Positions 10,264-18,415 of a stretch of DNA of 64,000 bases are shown here, piece by piece. A program made the translations under genes and the position numbers. The stretch lies in contig SVTH01000005.1 in NCBI GenBank assembly GCA_015063885.1, positions 1-64,000 on the forward strand, read 5' to 3'. Source of the DNA: Oscillospiraceae bacterium (GTDB lineage Bacteria; Bacillota; Clostridia; Oscillospirales; CAG-382). Position 1 is the first letter of the stretch. Each line of letters begins with the position of its first letter. The notes beneath the pieces were generated by a model. The model was given only the letters and a program-made list of their open reading frames with translations. It ran no database searches and was not told where the DNA came from.

Positions 10264-11340
10264 ATGGGACTTTCTTTAACCTCGATCCACATATACAGCG
10301 ATTCTGTTCCCGCCGATTGCGGTTTCAACTTCCGCAGTTTTTCCGAAAACTGGTTCACCTGTATAGATCCGCTCCCTTGCGAAGAAATGAAAAACACATA
10401 CTCCGCGGCGAGAACGCTTTCCAAAAAGACCTCTTCCACCGTGCTGTGGTTCTATTTGCTTGACAGCGATATGATCTGGATGACCTTTTTCAAGGACGGA
10501 AAGACCGCCGCCAGCTACACCAACGACGGCTTCACCCCCGGGAAAAAGCTTTTCTCCATCCCCGCTCTGGTGGGCTATGAAGACGGAAACAAAAAACGGA
10601 TCTCCAATATTCTTGCTTGCCCGGACGTGCTTTTGAAGATAGAAATGCTGGAAGAATTTTTCGGTGTGGATCTGCTGTTTGAGCCCTACCTTTTGGAAAC
10701 GGATCAAAACCTTTCCCGCACACGGGGAGATACCCTTTACAAGCAATATATCCAAGAAGAAAAGCCTCAATCTCACCGCAAACCGCTCATGGCACTGAAA
10801 TGCATCGTAAAGTTCCCGGGAAAGCTTTACGACCACTATTTTGAAGGGCGCTGGCCCTCCGAAAAGCATTACTTTTTGCTTCAGACAAAGCAGGAAGACG
10901 GCAGTGCTCCCTATGTTCCCGTCCGCTTCACAGGAGCAGGGTTTGAGCCATGCGACCCGAACCATTTTGAAAACAGCGCCCCTCCCCGCTTCAACAACGA
11001 TCCGCGCTTTCGGATAGCATTTTCTGCCGATAATGGCCGCGGCAAAGTCCATGTTGAATTTACCGACCAAGCCCCCGCCCTATTCCAAGGAAAGGCGTTC
11101 CCTCTCCCTGCGGGCTATTTCCCCGCTGACTTTTTGCCTACAGGCGAGTTTCTTCTCAGCGGCCACAACAGGCTGGCTGTGGTCAATTCCGAAAAAGCCG
11201 TTCTTGCCAATCCTACCTTCAAGGGAGAGCTTGTGGACATTTTGGATGGACACATTGTCACCACTACGGGACACAGCTTTTACTACGGAGACGAGCCCGG
11301 CGCCATGATCTATATTTATCAATTGCAACCCAACGACTAA
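10264..11340 (+). CDS. hypothetical protein, 358 residues
   Basis: A soluble protein with no signal peptide or membrane segment and no family I recognise. The first half has recurrent aromatic residues (SFSENWFTCIDPL, LWFYLLDSDMIWMTFF, YEDGNKKRISNIL), the second half looks beta-rich, with many short strands and PLPAGYFPADFLPTGEFLLSG. The start at 10264 is chosen because AAAGGAGA lies just before it and the promoter overlaps the longer frame. The next gene starts 46 bases downstream with its own AAAGGAGG site and may be cotranscribed. Confidence 0.6.
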   Translation: MGLSLTSIHIYSDSVPADCGFNFRSFSENWFTCIDPLPCEEMKNTYSAARTLSKKTSSTVLWFYLLDSDMIWMTFFKDGKTAASYTNDGFTPGKKLFSIPALVGYEDGNKKRISNILACPDVLLKIEMLEEFFGVDLLFEPYLLETDQNLSRTRGDTLYKQYIQEEKPQSHRKPLMALKCIVKFPGKLYDHYFEGRWPSEKHYFLLQTKQEDGSAPYVPVRFTGAGFEPCDPNHFENSAPPRFNNDPRFRIAFSADNGRGKVHVEFTDQAPALFQGKAFPLPAGYFPADFLPTGEFLLSGHNRLAVVNSEKAVLANPTFKGELVDILDGHIVTTTGHSFYYGDEPGAMIYIYQLQPND

Positions 11341-11386
11341 AGCCGATATATCAGTTTCCTGAGAAAAAACGCAAAGGAGGTTCCCC

Positions 11387-12301
11387 ATGGAGCTTTTGAC
11401 CCTGATTTCCACCGTTATCTGCGATCTTGACCCTATGGGGCTGCTTGCAGGCGGTGCGCCGGAAGACGAATACGAGCCGGAGATCCGGGAGATCGGAGAA
11501 CGGATCACCCCGGAGCTTTCCGCAGAGGAGATCGCTTCCCTGATGGCGGAGGTGTTCTCACGGATGTTTTCTATGGAAGAACCGGCGGAAAAATACCTCA
11601 CGGCGGCAAAGGGCGTCCGCGACGCATTGCAGGGGAAGACAGTCTTCTACGACACGTGGGAAGAAGGGAAGGTCACGATCATCCCCGCCGTTTTCTCCGC
11701 GCAGTTCGTGAAGGTGATGAAATACCTCCCGCTGTACCGAGAGGAGCTTCCCCGATTCCGCAAGGATCCCGCCCACATATACGGCCTGCCCTTCTACGAC
11801 TCTCCCGAGAAGGAATACCACGGCACGGACCGCCGTTGGGAGCGCCAGCGCTGGAGGTTTTTTCCGAAAAAGGAGCAGAAGCAGATCGGCAACGCTTACG
11901 TCCGTGAGTACCTGATGCCCGGCAGACCTGTGCGGGACGAGAAGTTTGCTATGAGCTACCTGCAGCTTCTCCACCGCCGGGAGGATTTTGAGCTGATCTG
12001 GGTACGGCTTACGGAGAGCCACGAGGAGATCCCGGCAGGGTACGCCTTTTTCGGCTACGATATTTCCTACCCGCCGGATTTTGACGGCGGCTTCTCCATG
12101 ATCTGTGACTGTATGTTCATCTGCCGCTGGCACGGTTGCGACTCGGAGGGGACGTTATTCGCCGAGGATTTCGCCAAGCTGAACCGGCACGGCCTGTTTG
12201 ACCGCAAGGAGGACGCCCTGGAGTACCTTTATAAATACGTGGGAGAAGACTGGACGGAAACCGGTTGGTACGGCATTTTTGAAGTGTACGGAAAAGACTA
12301 A
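11387..12301 (+). CDS. hypothetical protein with DUF1871-like N-terminus
   Basis: A 304-residue soluble protein. The N-terminal 75 residues (DLDPMGLLAGGAPEDEYEPEIREI) resemble DUF1871, a small helical family of unknown function whose members share the DP.GL...GAP.DEY pattern. The rest (about 85-304) is rich in aromatic residues and acidic patches and is not recognised. AAAGGAGG at about 11374 supports the ATG. It is the last gene of a probable two-gene unit; a hairpin at 12378 may end it, after which the repeat region begins. Confidence 0.6.
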   Translation: MELLTLISTVICDLDPMGLLAGGAPEDEYEPEIREIGERITPELSAEEIASLMAEVFSRMFSMEEPAEKYLTAAKGVRDALQGKTVFYDTWEEGKVTIIPAVFSAQFVKVMKYLPLYREELPRFRKDPAHIYGLPFYDSPEKEYHGTDRRWERQRWRFFPKKEQKQIGNAYVREYLMPGRPVRDEKFAMSYLQLLHRREDFELIWVRLTESHEEIPAGYAFFGYDISYPPDFDGGFSMICDCMFICRWHGCDSEGTLFAEDFAKLNRHGLFDRKEDALEYLYKYVGEDWTETGWYGIFEVYGKD

Positions 12302-12377
12302 AACGCAAAAGGAGGGGCTTTATAGAACTCCGAAATACAAGGCTCGTTTTCTTGACAGCGAGCTTATTTGACCCAAC

Positions 12378-12413
12378 AAACGCTCCTTTGCGGGGCGTTT
12401 TGTATAGGGCGCA
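12378..12413 (+). terminator. terminator-like hairpin at the left border of the first repeat pair
   Basis: Arms AAACGCTCC and GGGGCGTTT with a short loop. The right arm runs into the words GCGTTTTGTATAGGGCGCAAGAA, which recur at 26790-26813 at the left border of the second repeat array, so this is both a possible terminator and a repeat-border module. Confidence 0.5.
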
Positions 12414-12453
12414 AGAAACGTAACCTTTATATCGGCCGCTACAGCGCCCGATG

Positions 12454-12825
12454 GTCACCCTGAGCAAGGCAGGGAGCACGGTACTTGCAACAGGAGCACA
12501 CGGTAAAATCCCTGCCGCGTCGAACTCTTATGAGTGGCGTGAGCCCGAATAAGAGTCAAAAAATGCCAAGCATTTTTTGAGGGTATGGCTACATATTCGC
12601 ACTACCGCTTTTTCCCGTTCCGTTAGTTACTTAAAACAGTTCTTACGTTACAGAAAGGATACATCTAATTCCCAACCATATCCCTGCGGGGCGCTCCGCA
12701 CCCCTTGGTTTTGCTCCGAACGGTGCTGACGCACCTTTCCTTCTCCGCAAAACTTCGACTCCGCCGCGGGATTGCCTTCGTTTTCCTATCCTTACACCCT
12801 TCTCCGCGGCTCCGCTCAGAATGAC
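12454..12825. repeat. GTCAY-CTGAGC unit 1 (372 bases)
   Basis: The unit opens with GTCACCCTGAGCAAGGCAGG and closes with GGCTCCGCTCAGAATGAC, which are imperfect inverted copies of each other. It is of the 'GCAAGGCAGGGAGCAC' subtype, shared with units 4 and 7. The interior carries AAAAAATGCCAAGCATTTTTT and TATCCCTGCGGGG hairpins. No coding capacity is believed. Confidence 0.8.
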
Positions 12826-12883
12826 AGTCCGAGGGAAAGAACGGCAAAAACGCTACGTATAGCACAACCGCTACCCCCTGTTT

Positions 12884-13249
12884 GTCACTCTGAGCGAGTG
12901 CGGGATAGAGCCGTCGCGGCTGTGCACAATGAAACAACCCGCACGAGTCGAACTTCCGCGCATGGCGTAAGCCTAAGCGGAAGTCAAAAAATGCCAAGCA
13001 TTTTTTGAGGGTATGGTACCCCCTTCGCACTACCGCTTTTTCCGTTCCGTCGGTTACTTAAAACAGTTCTTACGTTACAGAAGGGTAGATCTAATTCCCT
13101 ACCATATCCCTGCTAATCCCCTTTCGGGGGCTCTTCGCACCCCTTGGTTTTCTCCGCTCGGCTGCGCCTCGACTACGAAAACTTCGGCTCCGCCGCGGGA
13201 TTGCCTTCGTTTTCCTAACACCCTTCTCCGCGGCTCCGCTCAGAATGAC
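12884..13249. repeat. GTCAY-CTGAGC unit 2 (366 bases)
   Basis: Same ends and interior as unit 1, but of the second subtype (GCGAGTGCGGGATAGAGCCG at the left). A 58-base spacer containing GCTACGTATAGCAC separates the two units. The 12302-13340 gap holds nothing beyond these units and the flanking hairpins. Confidence 0.8.
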
Positions 13250-13302
13250 GACAAAGGGTAGCGGTGGTGCTATACGTCGCTTTTCTTGCGTCCCCACACC
13301 CC

Positions 13303-13336
13303 AAAAAGGCACTTACGATCACTCGCAAGTGCCTTT
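13303..13336 (-). terminator. terminator of the dockerin gene
   Basis: On the minus strand, an AAAGGCACTT arm and its complement AAGTGCCTTT enclose a loop and are followed by TT and G-rich DNA. It lies directly after the stop at 13340. Confidence 0.75.
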
Positions 13337-13339
13337 CTT

Positions 13340-14428
13340 TTATTCCTTACAAAACCGTTCTTTCAAAAGTGCCGCGTCGGAGGCGTCGGTTTTGCCGTCG
13401 CCGTTCAGGTCTCCGCGGGCGGCTTGCTCCGGGGACAGGGTGTCCGCCCCTTCCCCGTGGCGCTTCAGCACCAGGTAATCCACGGGGTTCACGTTGCCGT
13501 CCCCGTTCACGTCCCCGGTAAGGTAGGGAGGTGTATCGTGGAGCTTATCCGTATACTCGGCGATGAGATCTGCCACCTCTGCCCCGGTATGCTTTGCGTC
13601 CCCGCCGTAGATGGCGGCAAGCTGCTCCTTGTAGTTCACACGGTCCACGATGGCCAGACCGTGATCCACCCCCGTGGTGCATTTGGTGTTTCTTGCGTTG
13701 GAAACCCCAAGAACCGCCTTGATGAAGGCGTTGTACTCCTTGCAGTCGTCGCTGACCAACCCCACGATGAAGCACCCCGCAGAGCTGTAGGAGGTGGGGG
13801 TGATGCCGTCGGCGGGTGCGTTGCGGAACTGACTGCGGGCGTGAATGTTGATGGCGGTGGAGGAGCTGGTATAGCTGTCCGTAGCGGTACATCTCACCGC
13901 CGCCGCTTTGCCGAAGTTGTCCTCCAGATGCAAGGCCGCGTAGCCTCCCCCGTGATTGGTGGAAATAATGTTATACACCCCGTCCCGCACGGTGGGCACG
14001 GGAGTCCCCTCGTTGGTGGCGGGGTTGCGGGGGTTGTCCGGGAGGGTGGAGCATTTTTCCGATTCAAACACCACGGTCAGTCTGCCGTCTACCTCCTGCA
14101 CCACGGCCACGTAGGCGCCCATGCGGTAGGTGTTGTAATCCCCGTAGGTGGGGTGGTTCGCCATGTCGCTGCAGCCCTCGAAGAAGAACACCACGCTGTC
14201 CCCGTTCTTCAGATTCCGCGCCACGCGGTAATTCTCTTTTTCGGAAAGGATGTGGTATTTCATCATCCGATTCACGTAGGAGATCTTTGCCGGGTCGGAC
14301 AAAATGGTGCACCGCACCCCGCCCAGATCCTCCTCGGTGTAATGAGCCGTCTCCGCGCTCACCCCTGCGGGAAGCACGGAAAACAACAGTCCCGCCGTTA
14401 AAAACAAACCAAGCCATCTCTTTTTCAT
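13340..14428 (-). CDS. secreted dockerin type I protein with H...SxGC motif
   Basis: A 362-residue exported protein. Residues 1-25 are a signal peptide (LGLFLTAGLLFSVLPAGVSAE). The middle domain has NIHARSQ followed by SYSSAGCFIVG; the H...S.GC arrangement recalls YkuD-type L,D-transpeptidases and related peptidoglycan enzymes, but I cannot confirm the fold. The C-terminal 60 residues are a type I dockerin with two calcium-binding repeats (GDVNGDGNVNPVDYLVLKR and GDLNGDGKTDASDAALLKE). Dockerins bind cohesins; no scaffoldin is in the window. The start at 14428 is favoured by the TGGAGGA site and because the promoter's -10 box lies inside the longer frame. Confidence 0.8.
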   Translation of the reverse strand: MKKRWLGLFLTAGLLFSVLPAGVSAETAHYTEEDLGGVRCTILSDPAKISYVNRMMKYHILSEKENYRVARNLKNGDSVVFFFEGCSDMANHPTYGDYNTYRMGAYVAVVQEVDGRLTVVFESEKCSTLPDNPRNPATNEGTPVPTVRDGVYNIISTNHGGGYAALHLEDNFGKAAAVRCTATDSYTSSSTAINIHARSQFRNAPADGITPTSYSSAGCFIVGLVSDDCKEYNAFIKAVLGVSNARNTKCTTGVDHGLAIVDRVNYKEQLAAIYGGDAKHTGAEVADLIAEYTDKLHDTPPYLTGDVNGDGNVNPVDYLVLKRHGEGADTLSPEQAARGDLNGDGKTDASDAALLKERFCKE

Positions 14429-14453
14429 GTCAGATCCTCCACCCTTTTTTCTT

Positions 14454-14482
14454 AGTATACCCTCTCGGCAAACGATTGTCAA
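14454..14482 (-). promoter_or_regulatory. promoter of the dockerin gene
   Basis: On the minus strand TTGACA (complement 14477-14482) and TATACT (complement 14454-14459), spacer 17. Confidence 0.85.
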
Positions 14483-14542
14483 CAGAAAGATAAAAGATTG
14501 CCCCCAAAAGCAATATCAACTGAAATTCAACATGGGTTTTCC

Positions 14543-14572
14543 TTGACATTCCGCCGTTTTTCGTGCTAAAAT
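14543..14572 (+). promoter_or_regulatory. promoter of the Xre-RDD gene
   Basis: TTGACA at 14543-14548 and TAAAAT at 14567-14572, spacer 18. Confidence 0.7.
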
Positions 14573-14601
14573 AACGCCAAACGAACCGTGGGAGGGATTC
14601 T

Positions 14602-15654
14602 ATGAACGACTATCAATTCGGAAATTTCGTATACAGACTGCGGGAGCAGAAAAAGATGACCCAGGCAGAGCTGGCACGGATGCTGGGGGTCACCCCTGCG
14701 GCGGTTTCCAAATGGGAAAACGGAAGCTCCAAGCCCCGCACGGAGGTGCTGTTCCGTTTGGCGGAGATCCTGGGCGTTCGTCCCGAGGAGCTGATGGCAG
14801 GGCATCTCATAGAGAATCCCACGCTGGATCCAGAGGTAGTGAAGCAGATCAACGAACGGTACGAATACCTTCGGAAAGTGGACGCTTGTAATCAAGGCGG
14901 TGCCAAGGCCAGACGCATTTTTGCTTGGTGGTTGGATTGGATCTGTCTCGGGTTCGGGGCTCTTTTGCTCGTAGCGGCAGTGCAAAGTTCCAACCGACCC
15001 TTTCTCTTGCTCATGGCAATGTTGTCCTTCCCGGTCTGCTTTGTCTTGCGGGAGCTGATCTTCGGCGGGCGCTCTTTGGGAAAGCGCATTACAAAGCTGG
15101 AGATCCTGGATCGGGTCTCAGGCATGCCTGCTTCCGCAAAACAACGAGTCGTTCGCAGTCTTCTTTTCTTTTTGGTACAAATCGATGTAATCGTTCTCCT
15201 CGCCACAGGTGTCTCCTTGGGGGACAGGCTCGCCCACACCGTGGTGGTCCCGCTCTCTGTTTTGAAGCCCGAGACGGGTGACGTAAGCCGCATCAATCAA
15301 TACAGCGTACCCAAAGCATCCCAAAAGCTGTGGATCATCATTCCTTGCCTTATCGCCGCTTTCGCCGCCCTTGTTTTCGGAGTCACCGTCTTCTTTTTGA
15401 ACAAGGTAAAAACTACGGAAGAATATCATCACGCTCTTCTCTATTTGATCGAAAGTGAGACCTTTCTGCAAAACGACTTCACCGAAGAGGATGTCCGACT
15501 CACAGGCTTTTCTCAAAGCACGAAAACCTCCGACGGTTATACCATCGAAACCCTGGAATATCGTTTTTCCGTAAAAGGCAAAACGTTCCCGGTGGTTTAC
15601 CACAGAGAAGAGGGGGAATGGAGGCTCTGCCCGGATTGCACTCCGTTCTCTTAA
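14602..15654 (+). CDS. Xre-type HTH regulator fused to an RDD membrane domain
   Basis: A 350-residue membrane-bound regulator. Residues 5-68 are a clear Xre HTH (LREQKKMTQAELARMLGVTPAAVSKWENG). Residues about 95-215 form an RDD-type membrane domain with the opening KARRIFAWWLDW and three hydrophobic segments, including FGGRSLGKRITKLEI. Another membrane segment follows at about 233-258, and a C-terminal domain of about 85 residues (TEEYHHALLYLIESE ... GEWRLCPDC) should lie outside the cell. The layout suggests a one-component sensor whose outer or membrane part controls a cytoplasmic DNA-binding domain. It has its own promoter and GGGAGG site. The ligand is unknown. Confidence 0.8.
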   Translation: MNDYQFGNFVYRLREQKKMTQAELARMLGVTPAAVSKWENGSSKPRTEVLFRLAEILGVRPEELMAGHLIENPTLDPEVVKQINERYEYLRKVDACNQGGAKARRIFAWWLDWICLGFGALLLVAAVQSSNRPFLLLMAMLSFPVCFVLRELIFGGRSLGKRITKLEILDRVSGMPASAKQRVVRSLLFFLVQIDVIVLLATGVSLGDRLAHTVVVPLSVLKPETGDVSRINQYSVPKASQKLWIIIPCLIAAFAALVFGVTVFFLNKVKTTEEYHHALLYLIESETFLQNDFTEEDVRLTGFSQSTKTSDGYTIETLEYRFSVKGKTFPVVYHREEGEWRLCPDCTPFS

Positions 15655-15682
15655 AAAAGTTTTACTTTTTTTCGAAAACCCC

Positions 15683-15711
15683 TTGCAAAAAGGAAAAAGA
15701 TATAGTACAAT
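15683..15711 (+). promoter_or_regulatory. promoter of the glycine riboswitch transcript
   Basis: TTGCAA at 15683-15688 and TACAAT at 15706-15711, spacer 17, just before the riboswitch. Confidence 0.8.
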
Positions 15712-15734
15712 AACGAAAATCAAATACACGGCGT

Positions 15735-15938
15735 ATGACGCTTGCAGGAAAAGTCCAAAAAGGACTACCGAAGGAATAACACTCTCAGGTTCCGCAAAAA
15801 GGCGGAGAAGGACTGTAAGCCGACGTCACTTTGGAGAAGCTCATTGAATTGAGTGCCGAAGGTGCAAAGCAGACCTCTGCTAAATCTCTCAGGCAAAAGG
15901 ACAAAGTCGTAACCTCCTTTTTTAAGGGGTGCCTTTTT
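15735..15938 (+). promoter_or_regulatory. tandem glycine riboswitch (gcvT element) with expression platform
   Basis: Two aptamers in a row are seen. The first has ACTACCGAAGGAATAACACTCTCAGGTTCCGC (about 15764-15795, split here by position). The second has TTTGGAGAAGCTC, then TGCCGAAGGTGCAAAGC and AAATCTCTCAGGCAAAAGG, ending ACAAAG near 15905. These are the hallmark words of the gcvT glycine-sensing RNA. A run CCTCCTTTTTTAAGGGG with CCTTTTT (15913-15938) can form a hairpin and probably is the expression platform. It controls the AGCS symporter that starts at 16012. Confidence 0.92.
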
Positions 15939-16011
15939 GCGTAGTGTTTTTATTGACGGTTTGCGTTTTGCAAGCCGTGTTTTTCTTTGTAATGGAAAGG
16001 AAACGAACGTT

Positions 16012-17535
16012 ATGGACGCATTTCTGCAAAAAGTCACCGAGATCAACGGCGTGCTGAACAGCTTTATCTGGGGTGTTCCCGGGCTGGTGCTGTTGATCGG
16101 TACGGGTATTCTGCTCACTCTGCTGACCAAGGTCTTCCAGATCTCCCACGTGGGGCACTGGTTCAAAAACACGGTGGGCACTCTGTTTGGGAAGGACGGC
16201 GCCTCCAAAAAGCGGGACAAAAAGGCCATTTCCCAGTTCCAGGCCCTGTGTACCGCCCTTGCCGCTACGGTGGGTACGGGGAACATCGCAGGCGTTGCCG
16301 CCGCCATCGTGGTGGGCGGTCCCGGTGCGGTGTTCTGGATGTGGGTGGCCGCCTTCTTCGGGATGATGACCAACTACTCCGAGAACGTTTTGGGCATCTT
16401 CTTCCGCCGCCGCAACAAAAACGGCGAGTGGTCGGGAGGCGCCATGTATTATCTGAAGGACGGCTTGGGCAAAAAGAAGGGCTTTAAGACCATCGCCTCC
16501 GTTCTGGCGGTGCTATTTGCCTGCTTTGCCATTCTTGCCTCCTTCGGCATCGGCAACATGGGTCAGGTGAATAAGATCACTCTGAACCTGCAATCCGCTT
16601 TCTTTGAAAACACCGATCTGGGCACCCTTGGCGGCGTTCCCGTGCTGGGTCTGATCATCGGCGTGGCGCTGATGATCCTTGGCGGGCTGATCATCATCGG
16701 CGGTCTGCAGAGGATCGCCTCCTTTGCGGAGCGTGTAGTGCCCTTTATGGCCATCACCTACGTCATCGGCGCTCTTGGGGTGATGTTCCTGAACATCGAG
16801 AACGTGGGCGCTATGTTTGCCGCTATCTTCCGCTTTGCCTTCACCACCCGTGCAGCCACCGGCGGCGTGGTGGGTACCGTGTTCCTGGCCATGACCCAGG
16901 GCTTCAAGCGGGGCGTGTTCTCCAACGAGGCAGGTCTTGGCTCCTCCGTGATGGTGCACAGCTCCTCCGACGTCAAAGAGCCTGTTCGCCAGGGGATGTG
17001 GGGCATCTTCGAGGTGTTCTTTGACACCATGATCGTCTGCACCATGACCGCCATCGTGGTGCTGTCCTCCGGCTACATTGATCTGGCCACCGGCAACCCC
17101 ACCGTGGCAAAGCTGGACGACTCCACCCTGGTTTCCCGCGTGTTCGGGGACACCTTCGGCGTGGCAGGAGAATGGTTTATCGCCATCGCTATGCTGCTGT
17201 TCGCCTTCACCACCGTGCTGGGCTGGTCTCAATACGGCTCCAAGGCGGTGGAATACCTCTTCGGCACCAAGGGCGTGAAGGTCTACAAGGTGATCTTCGT
17301 CGTCATGATCATTTCCGGCGCCGTGATGACCTCCTCCCTGGCATGGGATATCTCCGACACCTTCAACGGCTTTATGATGGTGCCCAACCTCATCGGCGTG
17401 GTGGCCATGTGTCCCTTGGTGGTGAAGATCACCAAGAATTACGTGGACCGCAAGATCAAAAAGAAGGACGTCTCTCCCCTCCTTTCCTACGACCCCGAGA
17501 TCCAAAAGGAAATGGAGCAAAAGGAAGAGGGTTAA
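16012..17535 (+). CDS. sodium:alanine/glycine symporter, AGCS family
   Basis: A 507-residue inner-membrane transporter with about ten or more hydrophobic segments. Family signatures include FIWGVPGLVLLIGTGILLT near the start, GTGNIAGVAAAIVVGGPGAVFWMW near residue 85-110, SGGAMYYLKDGLG, and GFKRGVFSNEAGLGSSV near residue 300. AGCS proteins import alanine or glycine with sodium. The glycine riboswitch in the leader indicates glycine as the relevant ligand. The ATG at 16012 with GGAAAGGAAACG upstream is preferred; the longer frame would start inside the riboswitch platform. A terminator follows. Confidence 0.93.
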   Translation: MDAFLQKVTEINGVLNSFIWGVPGLVLLIGTGILLTLLTKVFQISHVGHWFKNTVGTLFGKDGASKKRDKKAISQFQALCTALAATVGTGNIAGVAAAIVVGGPGAVFWMWVAAFFGMMTNYSENVLGIFFRRRNKNGEWSGGAMYYLKDGLGKKKGFKTIASVLAVLFACFAILASFGIGNMGQVNKITLNLQSAFFENTDLGTLGGVPVLGLIIGVALMILGGLIIIGGLQRIASFAERVVPFMAITYVIGALGVMFLNIENVGAMFAAIFRFAFTTRAATGGVVGTVFLAMTQGFKRGVFSNEAGLGSSVMVHSSSDVKEPVRQGMWGIFEVFFDTMIVCTMTAIVVLSSGYIDLATGNPTVAKLDDSTLVSRVFGDTFGVAGEWFIAIAMLLFAFTTVLGWSQYGSKAVEYLFGTKGVKVYKVIFVVMIISGAVMTSSLAWDISDTFNGFMMVPNLIGVVAMCPLVVKITKNYVDRKIKKKDVSPLLSYDPEIQKEMEQKEEG

Positions 17536-17540
17536 GAAAG

Positions 17541-17579
17541 AAGCTCTGCAAAGGCAATACGGCTTTTGCAGGGCTTTTT
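17541..17579 (+). terminator. terminator of the AGCS gene
   Basis: GCTCTGCAAAGGC pairs with GGCTTTTGCAGGGC around a 5-base loop, followed by TTTTTG. Confidence 0.8.
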
Positions 17580-17604
17580 GCGTGAGGGAGGCGGAGTGGG
17601 TTGC

Positions 17605-17898
17605 GGGACGCCGTGGACGTCGTCCCGATGCATGGGCAAAAATCAAACCGGTTTCTCACGCGGCAGGAAGGGCTCCAAGCGAATCTTTTGCCGTTCTCTT
17701 GGCGGGAGAAAGCGCTGTGCTTTATCTTTTCCTCGGTTCGGGTCCGTAGGGGTCGACGTCCTCGGCGACCCGAAAAGCGTTGCGCCACGAAACGCTTCCA
17801 CGCCCTTCTCGGTGCGGAGAACGGAGCAACACTATGTAAAACAAGCCCTATTCCCGCAGGTTGGATGGCGAAAAGCCGTTTTGTTGTCCCACGCAAAC
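17605..17898. repeat. 300-base tandem repeat, copy A (294 bases)
   Basis: The copy begins with the palindromic GGGACGCCGTGGACGTCGTCCC and includes CCTCGGTTCGGGTCCGTAGG and GCGTTGCGCCACGAAACGC. It is followed directly by a second, nearly identical copy. Its open frames are by-products of the repeat and have no ribosome sites. Confidence 0.85.
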
Positions 17899-18206
17899 GG
17901 GACGCCGTGGACGTCGTCCCCTACAAATACGCATGATGCATGGGCAAAAATCAAACCGTTTTCTCACGCAGCAGGAAGGGTTCCGGGCGAATCTTTTGCC
18001 CTTCTCTTTGCGGGAGAAAACGCTGTGCTTTATCTTTTCCTCGGTTCGGGTTCGTAGGGGTCGACGTCCTCGGCGACCCGAAAAGCGTTGCGCCACGAAA
18101 CGCTTCCACGCCCTTCTCGGTGCGGAGAACGGAGCAACACTATGTAAAACAGGCCCTATTCCCGCAGGTTGGATGGCGAAAAGCCGTTTTGTTGTCCCAC
18201 GCAAAC
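17899..18206. repeat. 300-base tandem repeat, copy B (308 bases)
   Basis: Nearly identical to copy A. It differs mainly by an extra CTACAAATACGCATGATGC stretch after the opening palindrome and by a few point changes, so the duplication is recent. Confidence 0.85.
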
Positions 18207-18325
18207 GGGACGCCGTGGACGTCGTCCCCTACAAATACCCATGATGCAGGGGCATAAATCGAACTGTTTTCTCACGCAGCAGGAAGGGTTCCAAGCGAAG
18301 CTTTTGCCGTTCTCTTTGCGGGGAA
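18207..18325. repeat. 300-base tandem repeat, truncated copy C
   Basis: Only the first ~118 bases of the unit are present (opening palindrome to TCTCTTTGCGGGG). The copy breaks off just before the promoter of the MFS gene. With copies A and B this accounts for the whole 17.6-18.35 kb gap. Confidence 0.8.
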
Positions 18326-18354
18326 ACCGCCCAACGTCCTTAGCCATTTTTCTC

Positions 18355-18383
18355 TTGCAAAACGGAAGGATGTATGATATACT
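18355..18383 (+). promoter_or_regulatory. promoter of the MFS/GDPD unit
   Basis: TTGCAA at 18355-18360 and TATACT at 18378-18383, spacer 17. Confidence 0.8.
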
Positions 18384-18415
18384 GTAGGCAAACGAAAGGA
18401 AAAGGAGTATTCTCT

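Noticed and set aside
17566-18387. Several similar open frames on both strands in the 17.6-18.4 kb repeats
   Set aside because: They are generated by the tandem repeat; no ribosome sites, and the translations follow the repeat rather than a protein pattern.
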